36,866 bases of DNA from Flavobacteriaceae bacterium (GTDB lineage: Bacteria > Bacteroidota > Bacteroidia > Flavobacteriales > Flavobacteriaceae). The translations under genes were made by a program, and so were the position numbers. Positions within the stretch are counted from its first letter, which is position 1, and every line of letters starts with the position of its first letter. Where the stretch lies: the NCBI GenBank assembly GCA_013001285.1, contig JABDMU010000067.1:1-36866 (forward strand), in the 5' to 3' direction. Positions 16,647 to 24,412 of this stretch are shown here, piece by piece. Below the pieces are notes generated by a model. That model was not told the DNA's origin and ran no database searches. It was given only the letters and a program-made list of their open reading frames with translations.

Positions 16647-17132
16647 ATGAAACGTTGGATTTATATTTTTTCAATATTCATATTCATGAATTGTAGTTTT
16701 GAGAAGCCAACCCTGTTTTCGGAGGAAGCACTTAACGATACATTTAAAGAACTTGATGGGAACGAAATTATATTTCAACAGATATTAGATAAACACGAAG
16801 GGAAGACCATTCTTATAGATGTTTGGGCATCTTGGTGTGCTGATTGCATCACCGGAATACCAACAGTAAAAACTTTACAACAAGAGTTTCCAGAAGTGGT
16901 TTTTCTGTTTTTATCTGAAGATAGGACTGAGGCAGCCTGGAAACGGGCGATTGAAAAATATAAGATTGAAGGCGAGCATTACTATATGATCACAGGACAC
17001 GATGGACCCTTTGGAGAATTTTTGAATTCGAATTGGATCCCACGTTATATGGTCATCGATAAAAACGGAAACATAAAACTATTTAAGGCGAAATCAGCCA
17101 AAGATAAACGTATAAAAGAAGCATTAAAATGA
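16647..17132 (+). CDS. TlpA/thioredoxin-like lipoprotein
   Basis: This 161-residue protein is anchored by a lipobox (IFMNC, Cys16) and carries a thioredoxin fold with active site WASWCADC, followed by the cis-Pro loop region (NWIPRYMVIDKNGNI). This is the pattern of TlpA/ResA-type periplasmic thiol-disulfide oxidoreductases. The gene starts directly after the permease stop and its end overlaps tpiA by four bases. With the cysteine-containing BT_3928 membrane protein upstream, a membrane-to-periplasm reducing chain is plausible. Its substrate is not evident. Confidence 0.88.
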   Translation: MKRWIYIFSIFIFMNCSFEKPTLFSEEALNDTFKELDGNEIIFQQILDKHEGKTILIDVWASWCADCITGIPTVKTLQQEFPEVVFLFLSEDRTEAAWKRAIEKYKIEGEHYYMITGHDGPFGEFLNSNWIPRYMVIDKNGNIKLFKAKSAKDKRIKEALK

Positions 17133-17878
17133 GACAAAAAATTGTAGCAGGTAACTGGAAAATGAACAATGACCTTTCGCAAACGGAAGCATTGCTAACA
17201 AAACTTAAAAAAGCAACTAAAACCTCAGATTCAGAGGTAGTGGTAGCACCTTCATTCACCAATCTTTGGCATGCCTTCGAGGCTTTAAGATTGAGTGATA
17301 TTGAGGTGGCCGCTCAAAATATGCATTATGCAGAAAAAGGAGCTTTTACAGGCGAAGTAAGCGCGAAAATGTTGAGATCGATTGGTGTTGGAACTGTTAT
17401 TCTTGGTCATAGTGAACGTCGCGCTTATTTTAATGAGACCGATGCACTTTTAGCTAAAAAAGTAGATGCCGCATTGAACGAGAATATGCGTGTCATCTTT
17501 TGCTTTGGAGAAGAACTGAAAGACAGACAAGCAGGAAACCAGGAAAATATTGTAGCATCACAAATTAAAAATGCACTTTTTCATTTGAAATCTTCGCAGT
17601 GGAAACACATTATTCTGGCCTACGAACCAGTCTGGGCGATTGGAACCGGTGAAACTGCATCTCCAGAACAGGCCCAAGACATGCATGCGTTTATACGATC
17701 ATTATTAAGAGATAATTATTCGGACGCTCTTGCCGATAATACTTCAATTCTCTATGGTGGCAGTGTCAAACCTGACAATGCTAAAGAAATATTTTCAAAG
17801 CCCGATGTTGATGGTGGACTTATTGGTGGTGCATCCTTAAATGCCAAGGACTTTTTTGCTATTGTCAATGCATTTTAA
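17129..17878 (+). CDS. tpiA: Triosephosphate isomerase
   Basis: This glycolytic TIM barrel interconverts dihydroxyacetone phosphate and glyceraldehyde 3-phosphate. The 249 residues include the substrate loop Lys in AGNWKMN, the catalytic His in GHSERRAYF, the catalytic Glu in AYEPVWAIGTG with the following flexible loop, and the phosphate-binding ILYGGSVKPDNA and GGLIGGASL. It overlaps the TlpA-like gene (ATGA) and the prmA start (TAATG), so it is translationally coupled on both sides. Confidence 0.98.
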   Translation: MRQKIVAGNWKMNNDLSQTEALLTKLKKATKTSDSEVVVAPSFTNLWHAFEALRLSDIEVAAQNMHYAEKGAFTGEVSAKMLRSIGVGTVILGHSERRAYFNETDALLAKKVDAALNENMRVIFCFGEELKDRQAGNQENIVASQIKNALFHLKSSQWKHIILAYEPVWAIGTGETASPEQAQDMHAFIRSLLRDNYSDALADNTSILYGGSVKPDNAKEIFSKPDVDGGLIGGASLNAKDFFAIVNAF

Positions 17879-18717
17879 TGGCTTCCGAAAACCTTTATAT
17901 TGGCTACTCTTTTAAGGTTGAACCAAGGCAGCCAGGTAATGAAATATTAATAGCCGAATTAGGTTTTGCTGGATTCGAAAGTTTTGTGGAAACTCCCGAA
18001 GGTGTTTCGGCATATATTCAGAAAATAGATTGGAACGAAGATATTCTAAGTGATATTCAAATTTTAAGGTCTGAAGAATTCAAGATCAGCTATACCTTTG
18101 AAACCATAGAACAGGTCAACTGGAATGCGGAATGGGAAAAAAGTTTTGAACCCATTATTGTGGATCAATTATGTGCTGTAAGGGCACCTTTCCATGAAAA
18201 GTTCGATACCCAATATGATATCATCATAGAGCCTAAAATGAGCTTTGGTACTGGACATCACGAAACTACTCACATGATGATTCAACTTATATTGAATACT
18301 GATCTTTCCAATAAATCGATTTTAGACATGGGCTGCGGCACTGGCGTTCTAGCTATTCTTGCGGAACAAAAAGGAGGCTTACCAATTGATGCCATTGATA
18401 TCGATAATTGGTGCTATCTCAACAGCCTTGAAAATGTTGAACGCAATAATTGCAATCATATTACGGTTTATGAAGGAGATGCTTCTCTAATAGAATTGAA
18501 AAAATATGACGTCATTATCGCAAATATCAATAGAAATACTTTATTGAAGGACTTACCAAAGTATGCCAAAAGTTTAAAACAGAAAGGCACCTTGCTATTA
18601 AGTGGATTTTATGATTCTGATATCCCGGTAATTGAAGAAAAATGTAATGCCCTAATGTTAAATCTTCATGAAAAGTTAGAACGAAACAGTTGGGTTGCCT
18701 TAAAATTTTTAAATTAG
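17878..18717 (+). CDS. prmA: Ribosomal protein L11 methyltransferase
   Basis: PrmA methylates ribosomal protein L11 with SAM. The 279-residue protein has an N-terminal substrate-recognition domain (about 1-95) and a methyltransferase core. The core shows KMSFGTGHHETTHMM, motif I ILDMGCGTGVLAILAEQKG, the acidic strand IDAIDIDNW and IIANINRNTLL at the N-[I/P]-x-x catalytic position. Its ATG shares a base with the tpiA stop. It sits between tpiA and clpS in a common Bacteroidota order. Confidence 0.95.
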   Translation: MASENLYIGYSFKVEPRQPGNEILIAELGFAGFESFVETPEGVSAYIQKIDWNEDILSDIQILRSEEFKISYTFETIEQVNWNAEWEKSFEPIIVDQLCAVRAPFHEKFDTQYDIIIEPKMSFGTGHHETTHMMIQLILNTDLSNKSILDMGCGTGVLAILAEQKGGLPIDAIDIDNWCYLNSLENVERNNCNHITVYEGDASLIELKKYDVIIANINRNTLLKDLPKYAKSLKQKGTLLLSGFYDSDIPVIEEKCNALMLNLHEKLERNSWVALKFLN

Positions 18718-18730
18718 TAAAAAAGTTAGC

Positions 18731-19006
18731 ATGAGCTCGAAAGAAAAAACATTAATCAAAGTTGAAATTAAGGAAGAAACCCTTAAGCAAAACGAGATCG
18801 TTCTTTACAATGATGATGTAAATACCTTTGATCATGTCATTGAAACATTAGTATTTGCATGTGATCATACTGCTGAGCAAGCCGAACAATGCGCTATCAT
18901 CGTGCATTATAAAGGACGATGTACAGTAAAAACTGGAGTGTATAAGGAACTGGAGCCACGGTGCACCATGCTCTTAGACGCAGGCTTAAGTGCGGAGATC
19001 GTTTAG
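18731..19006 (+). CDS. clpS: ATP-dependent Clp protease adaptor ClpS
   Basis: This 91-residue N-end-rule adaptor delivers substrates to the ClpA/ClpC-type unfoldase. Family motifs are LYNDDVNTFDHVIETL (binding pocket N-D-D), the AEQAEQCAIIVHYKGRCTVKTG helix and strand, and the C-terminal LDAGLSAEIV strand. It is the last gene of the DUF1599-clpS operon. Its stop overlaps the stop of the converging HMA-domain gene by four bases, and no terminator is visible between them. Confidence 0.95.
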   Translation: MSSKEKTLIKVEIKEETLKQNEIVLYNDDVNTFDHVIETLVFACDHTAEQAEQCAIIVHYKGRCTVKTGVYKELEPRCTMLLDAGLSAEIV

Positions 19007-19272
19007 TCAATAAATCTACCCATTGCACAACTCATATAAGATCTTATTTTTTTTCTCCTAGAATTGGCATCTCCTAAAACAGGATACCCTAGATTTTCTA
19101 AAACATGTTTAACCCGATCGATATCTGATTCATTTTCATGAGAAAATGAAACAGCGTCGAAGTCAGGATCCACTTGAATTTCAGAAATTTCTTCGAGCTG
19201 CTTCAGTTTTGAGTTTATGGTCTTTGCACATCCTCCGCATTTTAAATTTTGTATAATGAAGGTTGTTGTCAT
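19003..19272 (-). CDS. Small HMA-domain (heavy-metal-associated) protein
   Basis: This 89-residue protein is an HMA/CopZ-like fold (about residues 1-68). The metal-binding type loop LKCGGCAKTI has CxxC at residues 12-15, and the domain ends in HVLENLGYP. A basic C-terminal extension carries another cysteine (SYMSCAMGRFID). Typical members carry Cu(I), Zn or Hg. Here the gene is the last of a sulfur operon and overlaps the DUF2892 gene by four bases, with no metal ATPase nearby. Handling of persulfide-sensitive metal, or sulfur carriage on the cysteines, is conceivable but not shown. Confidence 0.85.
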   Translation of the reverse strand: MTTTFIIQNLKCGGCAKTINSKLKQLEEISEIQVDPDFDAVSFSHENESDIDRVKHVLENLGYPVLGDANSRRKKIRSYMSCAMGRFID

Positions 19273-19475
19273 TTCTTTAGTTTACATGTATTTATTCCTA
19301 AAACTTTATAAAGCGGACAAAAATTTATTAAACTGGTCACTAATAAAATTATAGCTACAGCCATAAGAACATAAGCCAATGTACCTTGAATTTTGTCAAA
19401 ATAATACAACAATGCAATTGCTACTGCAATTAAGACACGAATACCTTTATCGGTATTACTCATATTTTTATTCAT
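19269..19475 (-). CDS. DUF2892 (YgaP-like transmembrane) protein
   Basis: This 68-residue protein begins MNKNMSNTDKGIRVLIAVAI and has two membrane helices with a short turn (about 12-32 and 38-56). It ends in the family pattern NFCPLYKVLGINTCK. This is DUF2892, found alone or fused to a rhodanese as in YgaP, where it forms a membrane anchor or channel next to the persulfide-carrying domain. I take the Met at 19475. The frame is open up to 19571, but the extra part lies inside the dioxygenase gene and is not family-like. It lies 16 nt after the persulfide dioxygenase stop and overlaps the HMA gene. Confidence 0.87.
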   Translation of the reverse strand: MNKNMSNTDKGIRVLIAVAIALLYYFDKIQGTLAYVLMAVAIILLVTSLINFCPLYKVLGINTCKLKK

Positions 19476-19491
19476 AATTCTATATTTTTTG

Positions 19492-20898
19492 TTACAAGGT
19501 AGTTGGGCACACAAAATCTGTAGTGGCAAGACCAGTTTTTTTAATGGCTCCAAATCCACCTGCAACATCAATTACTTTGTTAAATCCGCGAGCCTTTAAT
19601 ATAGAGGCCGCTATTACCGAACGATACCCACCAGCGCAATGCAGGTAATAAGTTTTGTCACTGCTTATGTCGTTCATATGGCTGTTAATATAATCAAGTG
19701 AAAAATGTTGTGCATTTTCGAGATGCATACTTTTGTATTCACCTTCTCTGCGCACATCTAATACATTAATTTCGCCTGTATTCATATCATGTTCAAATTC
19801 CTCAGCCGAAATAGATTTTAGGGTTTCTATATCCTTACCCGCTTTTTTCCATGCTTCAATACCACCTTCCAAATAGCCTAAGGTATTATCATAACCTACT
19901 CGTGAAAGTCGTGTAACAGCTTCGGCCGATTTCCCTTCAGGAACAACTAATAATATGGGTTGCTTGAGGTCAGTGATCAAAGCACCAACCCATGGCGCAA
20001 AGGTTCCATGTAATCCGATGAAAATTGAGTTTGGGATATGTCCTTTGACAAAATCCTTTTCATGACGCACATCCAAAATCAAGGCTTCTTCATGATTGGC
20101 CAGTGCTTCAAATGCTTCATGATCTAAAGGAATATTTCCAGTTTTAAGTACTGTTTCAAAAGCATCATAACCTGTTTTATTCATCATGGCATTTTTTGCA
20201 AAATATTGAGGTGGCGGAGGCATTCCATCGAGAACCTCTTTTACAAACTCTTCCTTGCTCATATCGGCTCTTAAAGCATAATTTGTTTTTTTCTGATCAC
20301 CAATCGTGCCTACTGTTTCCTTGCTCAGATTCTTTCCACATGCCGAACCTGCACCGTGCGCAGGATATACAATAACATCGTCTGCAAGCGTCATGATCTT
20401 ATTACGTAAAGAGTCATAAAGCATACCAGCGAGATCTTCTTTAGTGAGATCAGATTTAATGGCTAGATCAGGTCTTCCAACATCACCTAAAAATAAGGTG
20501 TCCCCTGAAAAAATAGCATGATCCTTTCCATTCTCATCAATGAGTAAATACGTGACAGATTCTAATGTATGTCCAGGCGTATGCAGCACCTTAATCGTGA
20601 CTTCGCCTAATTTAAATTCTTCATTGTCTTTAGCCGAGTGAATTTCATAGTCTGTTTCTGCATTAGGGCCATAAACTATAGTTGCTCCCGTTTTTCGAGC
20701 TAGATCTACATGACCAGACACGAAATCGGCGTGAAAATGTGTTTCAAACACATATTTTATTTTTGCATTATTTTCGGCCGCTCTATCAATATAATTTTGA
20801 GTTTCTCTCAACGGATCAATAATAGCAACTTCGCCATTTGATTCGATATAATAAGCTCCTTGAGCTAAGCATCCTGTATAAATTTGTTCTATTTTCAT
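19492..20898 (-). CDS. CstB-like persulfide dioxygenase: metallo-beta-lactamase domain plus two rhodanese domains
   Basis: This 468-residue protein has an ETHE1-type metallo-beta-lactamase domain (about 1-235) with THFHADFVSGH (His54, His56, Asp58), the HTPGHT and SGDTLFLGDVGRPDL ligand regions and PAHGAGSACGK (His180, Cys186). A first rhodanese-like domain (about 250-355) lacks the active-site Cys. A second rhodanese (about 370-468) has it in YLHCAGGYRS (Cys421). This architecture is that of CstB and Blh proteins, which oxidise persulfides and move sulfane sulfur to make thiosulfate during sulfide detoxification. It is downstream of two sulfur transporter genes. A TAACTTTG box at 20917-20924 may give it an internal promoter. 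Confidence 0.93.
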   Translation of the reverse strand: MKIEQIYTGCLAQGAYYIESNGEVAIIDPLRETQNYIDRAAENNAKIKYVFETHFHADFVSGHVDLARKTGATIVYGPNAETDYEIHSAKDNEEFKLGEVTIKVLHTPGHTLESVTYLLIDENGKDHAIFSGDTLFLGDVGRPDLAIKSDLTKEDLAGMLYDSLRNKIMTLADDVIVYPAHGAGSACGKNLSKETVGTIGDQKKTNYALRADMSKEEFVKEVLDGMPPPPQYFAKNAMMNKTGYDAFETVLKTGNIPLDHEAFEALANHEEALILDVRHEKDFVKGHIPNSIFIGLHGTFAPWVGALITDLKQPILLVVPEGKSAEAVTRLSRVGYDNTLGYLEGGIEAWKKAGKDIETLKSISAEEFEHDMNTGEINVLDVRREGEYKSMHLENAQHFSLDYINSHMNDISSDKTYYLHCAGGYRSVIAASILKARGFNKVIDVAGGFGAIKKTGLATTDFVCPTTL

Positions 20899-20916
20899 TT
20901 CAATTAAAGTGTTTTA

Positions 20917-20924
20917 CAAAGTTA
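20917..20924 (-). promoter_or_regulatory. Possible internal -7 box before the persulfide dioxygenase gene
   Basis: The minus strand reads TAACTTTG, matching TAnnTTTG, 18 nt before the start codon at 20898, in the only sizeable gap (69 nt) of the operon. No -33 TTG is seen at the right distance. Confidence 0.4.
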
Positions 20925-20967
20925 ATAAGTAATCTTTTTTTATAGACTGATTAAAATCATAGTTCTA

Positions 20968-21381
20968 TTAATGTGGTAATTTATCCTTTAATACACCATA
21001 AATAAAGGTGCCAAAAGTTGCGGCTAGCAAAACAATGAGCATTGAATAAACTCCAGTTCCAATTAAAACATACATTGGCCCTGGACAAGCGCCAATCAAA
21101 GCCCAGCCAAAACCAAAAATGGTTCCTCCAATTATATATCTGTACATACCTCTATCTTTTTTAGGCACATAAATGTCTGCTCCTTCATCTGATTTTATCA
21201 AACCTCTTTTAGATAGTTGAAGAAATAGAATCCCAGATGCAATTGCAGTTCCAATAATGCCATACATGTGAAATGATTGGAATCTGAACATTTCATAAAT
21301 ACGATACCACGAAACAGCTTCTGATTTCACCAACACAATTCCGAAGAAAACCCCGACAAGAATAAATTTTAAATATTTCAT
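20968..21381 (-). CDS. YeeE/YedE-family half-transporter (PmpB-like, DUF6691)
   Basis: This 137-residue inner membrane protein with four helices carries the hallmark GWALIGACPGPMYVLIGTGV, with Cys in the G-A-C-P-G-P motif that lines the pore of TsuA/YeeE sulfur (thiosulfate) transporters. It corresponds to the second half of a full-length YeeE. The first half is the gene directly upstream (2 nt gap). The pair should assemble into one channel moving thiosulfate or another sulfur compound. Confidence 0.9.
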   Translation of the reverse strand: MKYLKFILVGVFFGIVLVKSEAVSWYRIYEMFRFQSFHMYGIIGTAIASGILFLQLSKRGLIKSDEGADIYVPKKDRGMYRYIIGGTIFGFGWALIGACPGPMYVLIGTGVYSMLIVLLAATFGTFIYGVLKDKLPH

Positions 21382-21383
21382 AA

Positions 21384-21941
21384 TTAAAAAATTAAGGGTA
21401 AAAGAAAATTGGTCATGATCAATCCACCGATAAAGAATCCGATAACAGCCACCAATGAAGGTCGCTGTAAACTACTCAATCCGGTAATGGCATGTCCTGA
21501 GGTACATCCTCCTGCATACCGTGTTCCAAACCCAACTAACATGCCTCCAATGATAAGTAAAGCAAGTCCTTTAAGTGAACTTAAATTTTCTAAGGCATAA
21601 ATTTCATCTGGCACAAGGGTTTGACCAACATTATCAAATCCAAGCGTGTTTAATTCAGCAACGGTTGTCGGATTGATAGCAGATGTGCTTCCGTTAGATA
21701 AAAATTGTACGGCAATAAAACCACCAACTACAGCACCTAAAACCACCAAGAGACTCCATAAATAATCACGCCATCTGATCTTAAAAAAATTGGCGTATTT
21801 TCCAGCGCCTCCAATTGCACAGAAGGTTCTAAGATTTGACGACATCCCAAATGTTTTCCCAAAATATAATAGCAAGGCCATGACGAAGGCAATCAGAGGT
21901 CCAGATACGTACCACGGCCAAGGATTTAATATAAAGTCCAT
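21384..21941 (-). CDS. YeeE/YedE-family half-transporter (PmpA-like)
   Basis: This 185-residue inner membrane protein has about five helices. Conserved cysteines lie in SSNLRTFCAIGGAGKY and in YAGGCTSGHAITGLSSLQ, the G-G-C-T-S-G-H motif of YeeE/TsuA. It is the first gene of the sulfur operon. The order half-transporter A, half-transporter B, CstB-like enzyme matches sulfide-responsive operons controlled by BigR or CstR in other phyla. No such ArsR/CsoR-type regulator is encoded here; a Crp/Fnr-type site lies upstream instead. Confidence 0.9.
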   Translation of the reverse strand: MDFILNPWPWYVSGPLIAFVMALLLYFGKTFGMSSNLRTFCAIGGAGKYANFFKIRWRDYLWSLLVVLGAVVGGFIAVQFLSNGSTSAINPTTVAELNTLGFDNVGQTLVPDEIYALENLSSLKGLALLIIGGMLVGFGTRYAGGCTSGHAITGLSSLQRPSLVAVIGFFIGGLIMTNFLLPLIF

Positions 21942-21955
21942 ATAAAATATTTTTG

Positions 21956-22001
21956 CAAATGTATATTGTAAAGTTAGTTCATTGTGTAATAAAAGTTACA
22001 C
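21956..22001 (-). promoter_or_regulatory. Sulfur operon promoter with Crp/Fnr-type operator at the class II position
   Basis: The -7 box is TACATTTG on the minus strand (21963-21956), placing the start near 21952. A dyad with arms GTGTAA (21984-21989) and TTACAC (21996-22001) and a 6-nt spacer is centred about 40 nt upstream. I see no -33 TTG. Half-sites TGTAA-N6-TTACA have the geometry of Crp/Fnr-family operators, and a centre near -41 with a missing -33 element is the arrangement of class II activation. The assignment is inference from pattern and spacing. Confidence 0.55.
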
Positions 22002-22038
22002 TTTAGAATATTGAATTATCAATCATTTATTAAAATTT

Positions 22039-23571
22039 CTATGGACCAGAGCCTTTTTTCTTTATTAAAAGCGTTGACAAAATGGCCACGATTCCAGCAA
22101 TTATGAATGTTAAAAGTCGAGAAGTGATTAGCTTATCCATTCCCGAGCTGATCCAAACAATCGTGAAAATTAAGCCTACAACAATGGTGAGCAAAGCGGG
22201 TATACCATGAAAACGTTTCCAAAATAGCGTGCAAAGAATAACAACAGAGAATGTAGATCCAATGCCAGCCCAAACATAGCCAACCACTGTATAAATAAGG
22301 TCGCTTGGTGAGAAAAAAGCGAGGAGTAAGGCTATCACTGATAAAACCGCTGTAATCAGTCGTGATTGGGTTAAACTGGATCTATTTGAGGTTGCACCTC
22401 CTTTTAGTGGTTTTACGATATTTTCGGATAATTCTGTGGCTGATAATATGAGCAAAGAATTAGCTGTAGATATTATGGCGGCTAGAACTCCCGTAATTAA
22501 AATTCCAGAGACTACAGGGTTAAAAACGGTGGTAAGGACCTCTGGCATAACAGTTTCTTGATCTTGAAGCCCTGAAGGTCCGAAGATGGCAATACCGATC
22601 CAACCAACTAAAAGTGCGCCAGAGTAGGCAATGAGCGTCCAAACTATACCAATGTTTCGTGCAATTTTAGCATTCTTTTTATCTTTTATGGCCATAAAAC
22701 GCATACTCAATTGAGGCTGCCCACCCAAGTAGCCAAAGAACCACGAAAAAGCGCCGGCAATTATAATTCCTGACCCAATGCCTTCAACTGTTTTCAAGGC
22801 ATCAGGGAATATAGAATTAAGCGATGCAAACAATTCAGAATCATGGTCTAAAACCGCACCTCCCATCATGGTTGAGAATTCTGGTCCCGCTAAGGACAAG
22901 GCCTCGGATATGCTCGAAGCAAAGATGACTCCTTCAGGAGCTTCATTTATATAGAGGATGCCGGCAATGGGAGCAACTATGAGCGTGATGATCATTAATA
23001 GGGCTTGAATCACATCGGTGTAGGTCACTGAGCGGAAGCCACCATAAATGGTGTAGGGGATCACTAATAAAACAATAATGATCATGGCAAAATTCTGATC
23101 GATATCGAACAGGTTATTGAGCGTTTTTCCTCCTCCGAGAAATTGTGCTCCAACATAGAAAAAGAAGAAAAACACAATGGTAAAACTTCCTACGATTCGA
23201 ATCCATTTTCCAACTTCACCATGACGTTTAGCAATATAATCGGTAAAGGTTTCTACGTCATATTTATCGGCTTCATCTCGAAGGCGAGAAGCAATAAAGA
23301 TCCACGCAATGAGAATTCCCATGACACATCCAATGGCAGTCCATATTTCCATGAGTCCAGTAGCATAAGCTGCGCCTGGCAACCCGAGTAATGCCCATGA
23401 CGATTCTCCTGTTGCGCGTTCAGACAAGGCTGCGATCCATCCCGGTAGTTTGCGTCCGGCAATAGAAAAATCTGTTTCAGTTTTCACATGACGCCCTTGA
23501 TAAATCCCAAAGGTGATGAGTGCGACCATGTAAATGCACATGACGATAAGAATGATGCTGCTATTATCCAT
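22039..23571 (-). CDS. putP: Sodium/proline symporter (PutP-like, SSS family)
   Basis: This 510-residue inner membrane symporter has about 13 helices. It shows the SSS family openings IAGRKLPGWIAALSERATGESSWALLGLPGAAYATGLMEIW, the GGFRSVTYTDVIQALLM segment, the GYLGGQPQLSMRFMAIKD segment, and ISTANSLLILSATELSEN for Na+ coordination. These match PutP more closely than other SSS members such as those for pantothenate, acetate or sugars. Proline uptake coupled to Na+ is the likely role. It lies 17 nt after the cysteine-containing hypothetical gene on the same strand, so the two are probably co-transcribed. Confidence 0.88.
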   Translation of the reverse strand: MDNSSIILIVMCIYMVALITFGIYQGRHVKTETDFSIAGRKLPGWIAALSERATGESSWALLGLPGAAYATGLMEIWTAIGCVMGILIAWIFIASRLRDEADKYDVETFTDYIAKRHGEVGKWIRIVGSFTIVFFFFFYVGAQFLGGGKTLNNLFDIDQNFAMIIIVLLVIPYTIYGGFRSVTYTDVIQALLMIITLIVAPIAGILYINEAPEGVIFASSISEALSLAGPEFSTMMGGAVLDHDSELFASLNSIFPDALKTVEGIGSGIIIAGAFSWFFGYLGGQPQLSMRFMAIKDKKNAKIARNIGIVWTLIAYSGALLVGWIGIAIFGPSGLQDQETVMPEVLTTVFNPVVSGILITGVLAAIISTANSLLILSATELSENIVKPLKGGATSNRSSLTQSRLITAVLSVIALLLAFFSPSDLIYTVVGYVWAGIGSTFSVVILCTLFWKRFHGIPALLTIVVGLIFTIVWISSGMDKLITSRLLTFIIAGIVAILSTLLIKKKGSGP

Positions 23572-23588
23572 GTATAATTCGAATTTGA

Positions 23589-24047
23589 TTATGCTGAATG
23601 GCTGATCGAATAATCTGAATTTTGGTATTCGAAATTAAGTAATTTATGATAATCCATAACATCAGAGATCTGATCGATTCGGCATAAATAGGAGATGACT
23701 GCACTTAAACCTTTGAATTGTATATGCTTATCGGAAGGGTTTAATGGTCGTACACCGTTATGATCTAGTGGCAAACTGTATCCACAAGCTTTAAGGAAAA
23801 TGGCCTCTATATCTAATAATTCTTGAGGAGAATAACCATTGAACTTACGTCCGAATGATTGATTGACCTTCCCTACATAATTTAGGTGGATACTACCATG
23901 TTGATCACTAAAATGTTTCCAAAAGTCTCTGCCGTCACAAATTGAACCAACGGCACACTGCATGGCACACTCAGGGTGAAGGCTATTATTATGAAAAGCT
24001 TGATATAGTTTATCAACAGCCTGATCAAAACGTTTGGTGGTCATCAT
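23589..24047 (-). CDS. Conserved flavobacterial protein of unknown function (often labelled NqrF in error)
   Basis: This 152-residue soluble protein has the motif LHPECAMQCAVGSICDG near residues 23-39, HLNYVGKVNQSFGRKFNGYSPQELLDIEAIFLKACGY in the middle and a helical tail. I recall the family as conserved in Flavobacteriaceae and commonly named Na+-translocating NADH-quinone reductase subunit F. It lacks the ferredoxin and FAD/NAD domains of true NqrF (about 400 residues), so that name is unjustified. Three cysteines close together (C27, C31, C37) may bind a metal or cluster. It precedes putP in a likely operon. Confidence 0.78.
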   Translation of the reverse strand: MMTTKRFDQAVDKLYQAFHNNSLHPECAMQCAVGSICDGRDFWKHFSDQHGSIHLNYVGKVNQSFGRKFNGYSPQELLDIEAIFLKACGYSLPLDHNGVRPLNPSDKHIQFKGLSAVISYLCRIDQISDVMDYHKLLNFEYQNSDYSISHSA

Positions 24048-24110
24048 TTTAATGAGAACTTTTAGTATGGAAAAGTTAAGAAATATTCTGGATTAAAAAA
24101 AGGGGATGTT

Positions 24111-24264
24111 ATTTCCTGACAAAGCTCCGCTTTGAAAAACAGCAGGATTGAATTTCCTGACAAAGCTCTGCTTTGAAAGAACAGCAGGATTGGATTTCCT
24201 AACAAAGCTCCGCTTTGAAAGAACAGCAGGATTGGATTTCCTGACAAAGCTCCGCTTTGAAAAT
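24111..24264. repeat. Four tandem hairpin repeats, 41-42 bp period
   Basis: Copies begin at 24111, 24152, 24194 and 24236. Each opens with ATTTCCTGACAAAGC and carries a perfect dyad CAAAGC-TCC-GCTTTG (15 bp, at 24120, 24161, 24203 and 24245). The first three are followed by a linker ending CAGCAGGATTG, and the fourth is truncated. Copy 2 has TCT and copy 3 has CTAAC as point differences, both outside or in the loop of the stem. The array sits between a protein gene and the terminator downstream of tRNA-Arg. Only one array is visible in this window. Confidence 0.9.
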
Positions 24265-24273
24265 AGTTCAAAC

Positions 24274-24306
24274 AAAAAAACGCTCAAGCGAGCTTGGCGT
24301 TTTTTC
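24274..24306. terminator. Bidirectional intrinsic terminator after tRNA-Arg
   Basis: The stem AACGC-CAAGC/GCTTG-GCGTT has one bulged T and is flanked by an A-run (24274-24280) and a T-run (24300-24305). It lies 20 nt past the tRNA-Arg 3' end on the minus strand. Confidence 0.8.
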
Positions 24307-24325
24307 TAATTGAACTATTTATTCG

Positions 24326-24399
24326 TGACCTCGGCAGGATTCAAACCTGCAACCTCTTGAGCCGTAATCAAGTGCACTATTCAGTTATGCTACGAGGCC
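24326..24399 (-). tRNA. tRNA-Arg (anticodon ACG)
   Basis: Read on the minus strand, the acceptor pairs GGCCTCG with CGAGGTC (second pair G-U), followed by discriminator A. The anticodon stem is CTTGA/TCAAG with loop TTACGGC, placing anticodon ACG at 24365-24363. The T arm is GCAGG/CCTGC around TTTGAAT. CCA is not encoded. The wobble A34 is expected to be edited to inosine by TadA. Confidence 0.95.
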
Positions 24400-24412
24400 A
24401 TTTTTGAGGTGG

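Noticed and set aside
19476-19571. Upstream extension of the DUF2892 frame
   Set aside because: It lies inside the persulfide dioxygenase coding sequence and does not match the family N-terminus.
24111-24264. CRISPR array
   Set aside because: The spacers are not unique; the whole unit is repeated and there are no cas genes.
24062-24287. Two overlapping minus-strand frames of 64-69 residues in the hairpin repeats
   Set aside because: Their repeated peptides simply reflect the 41-42 bp units; the 41-bp period of the first unit breaks the frame, and neither has start or promoter support.
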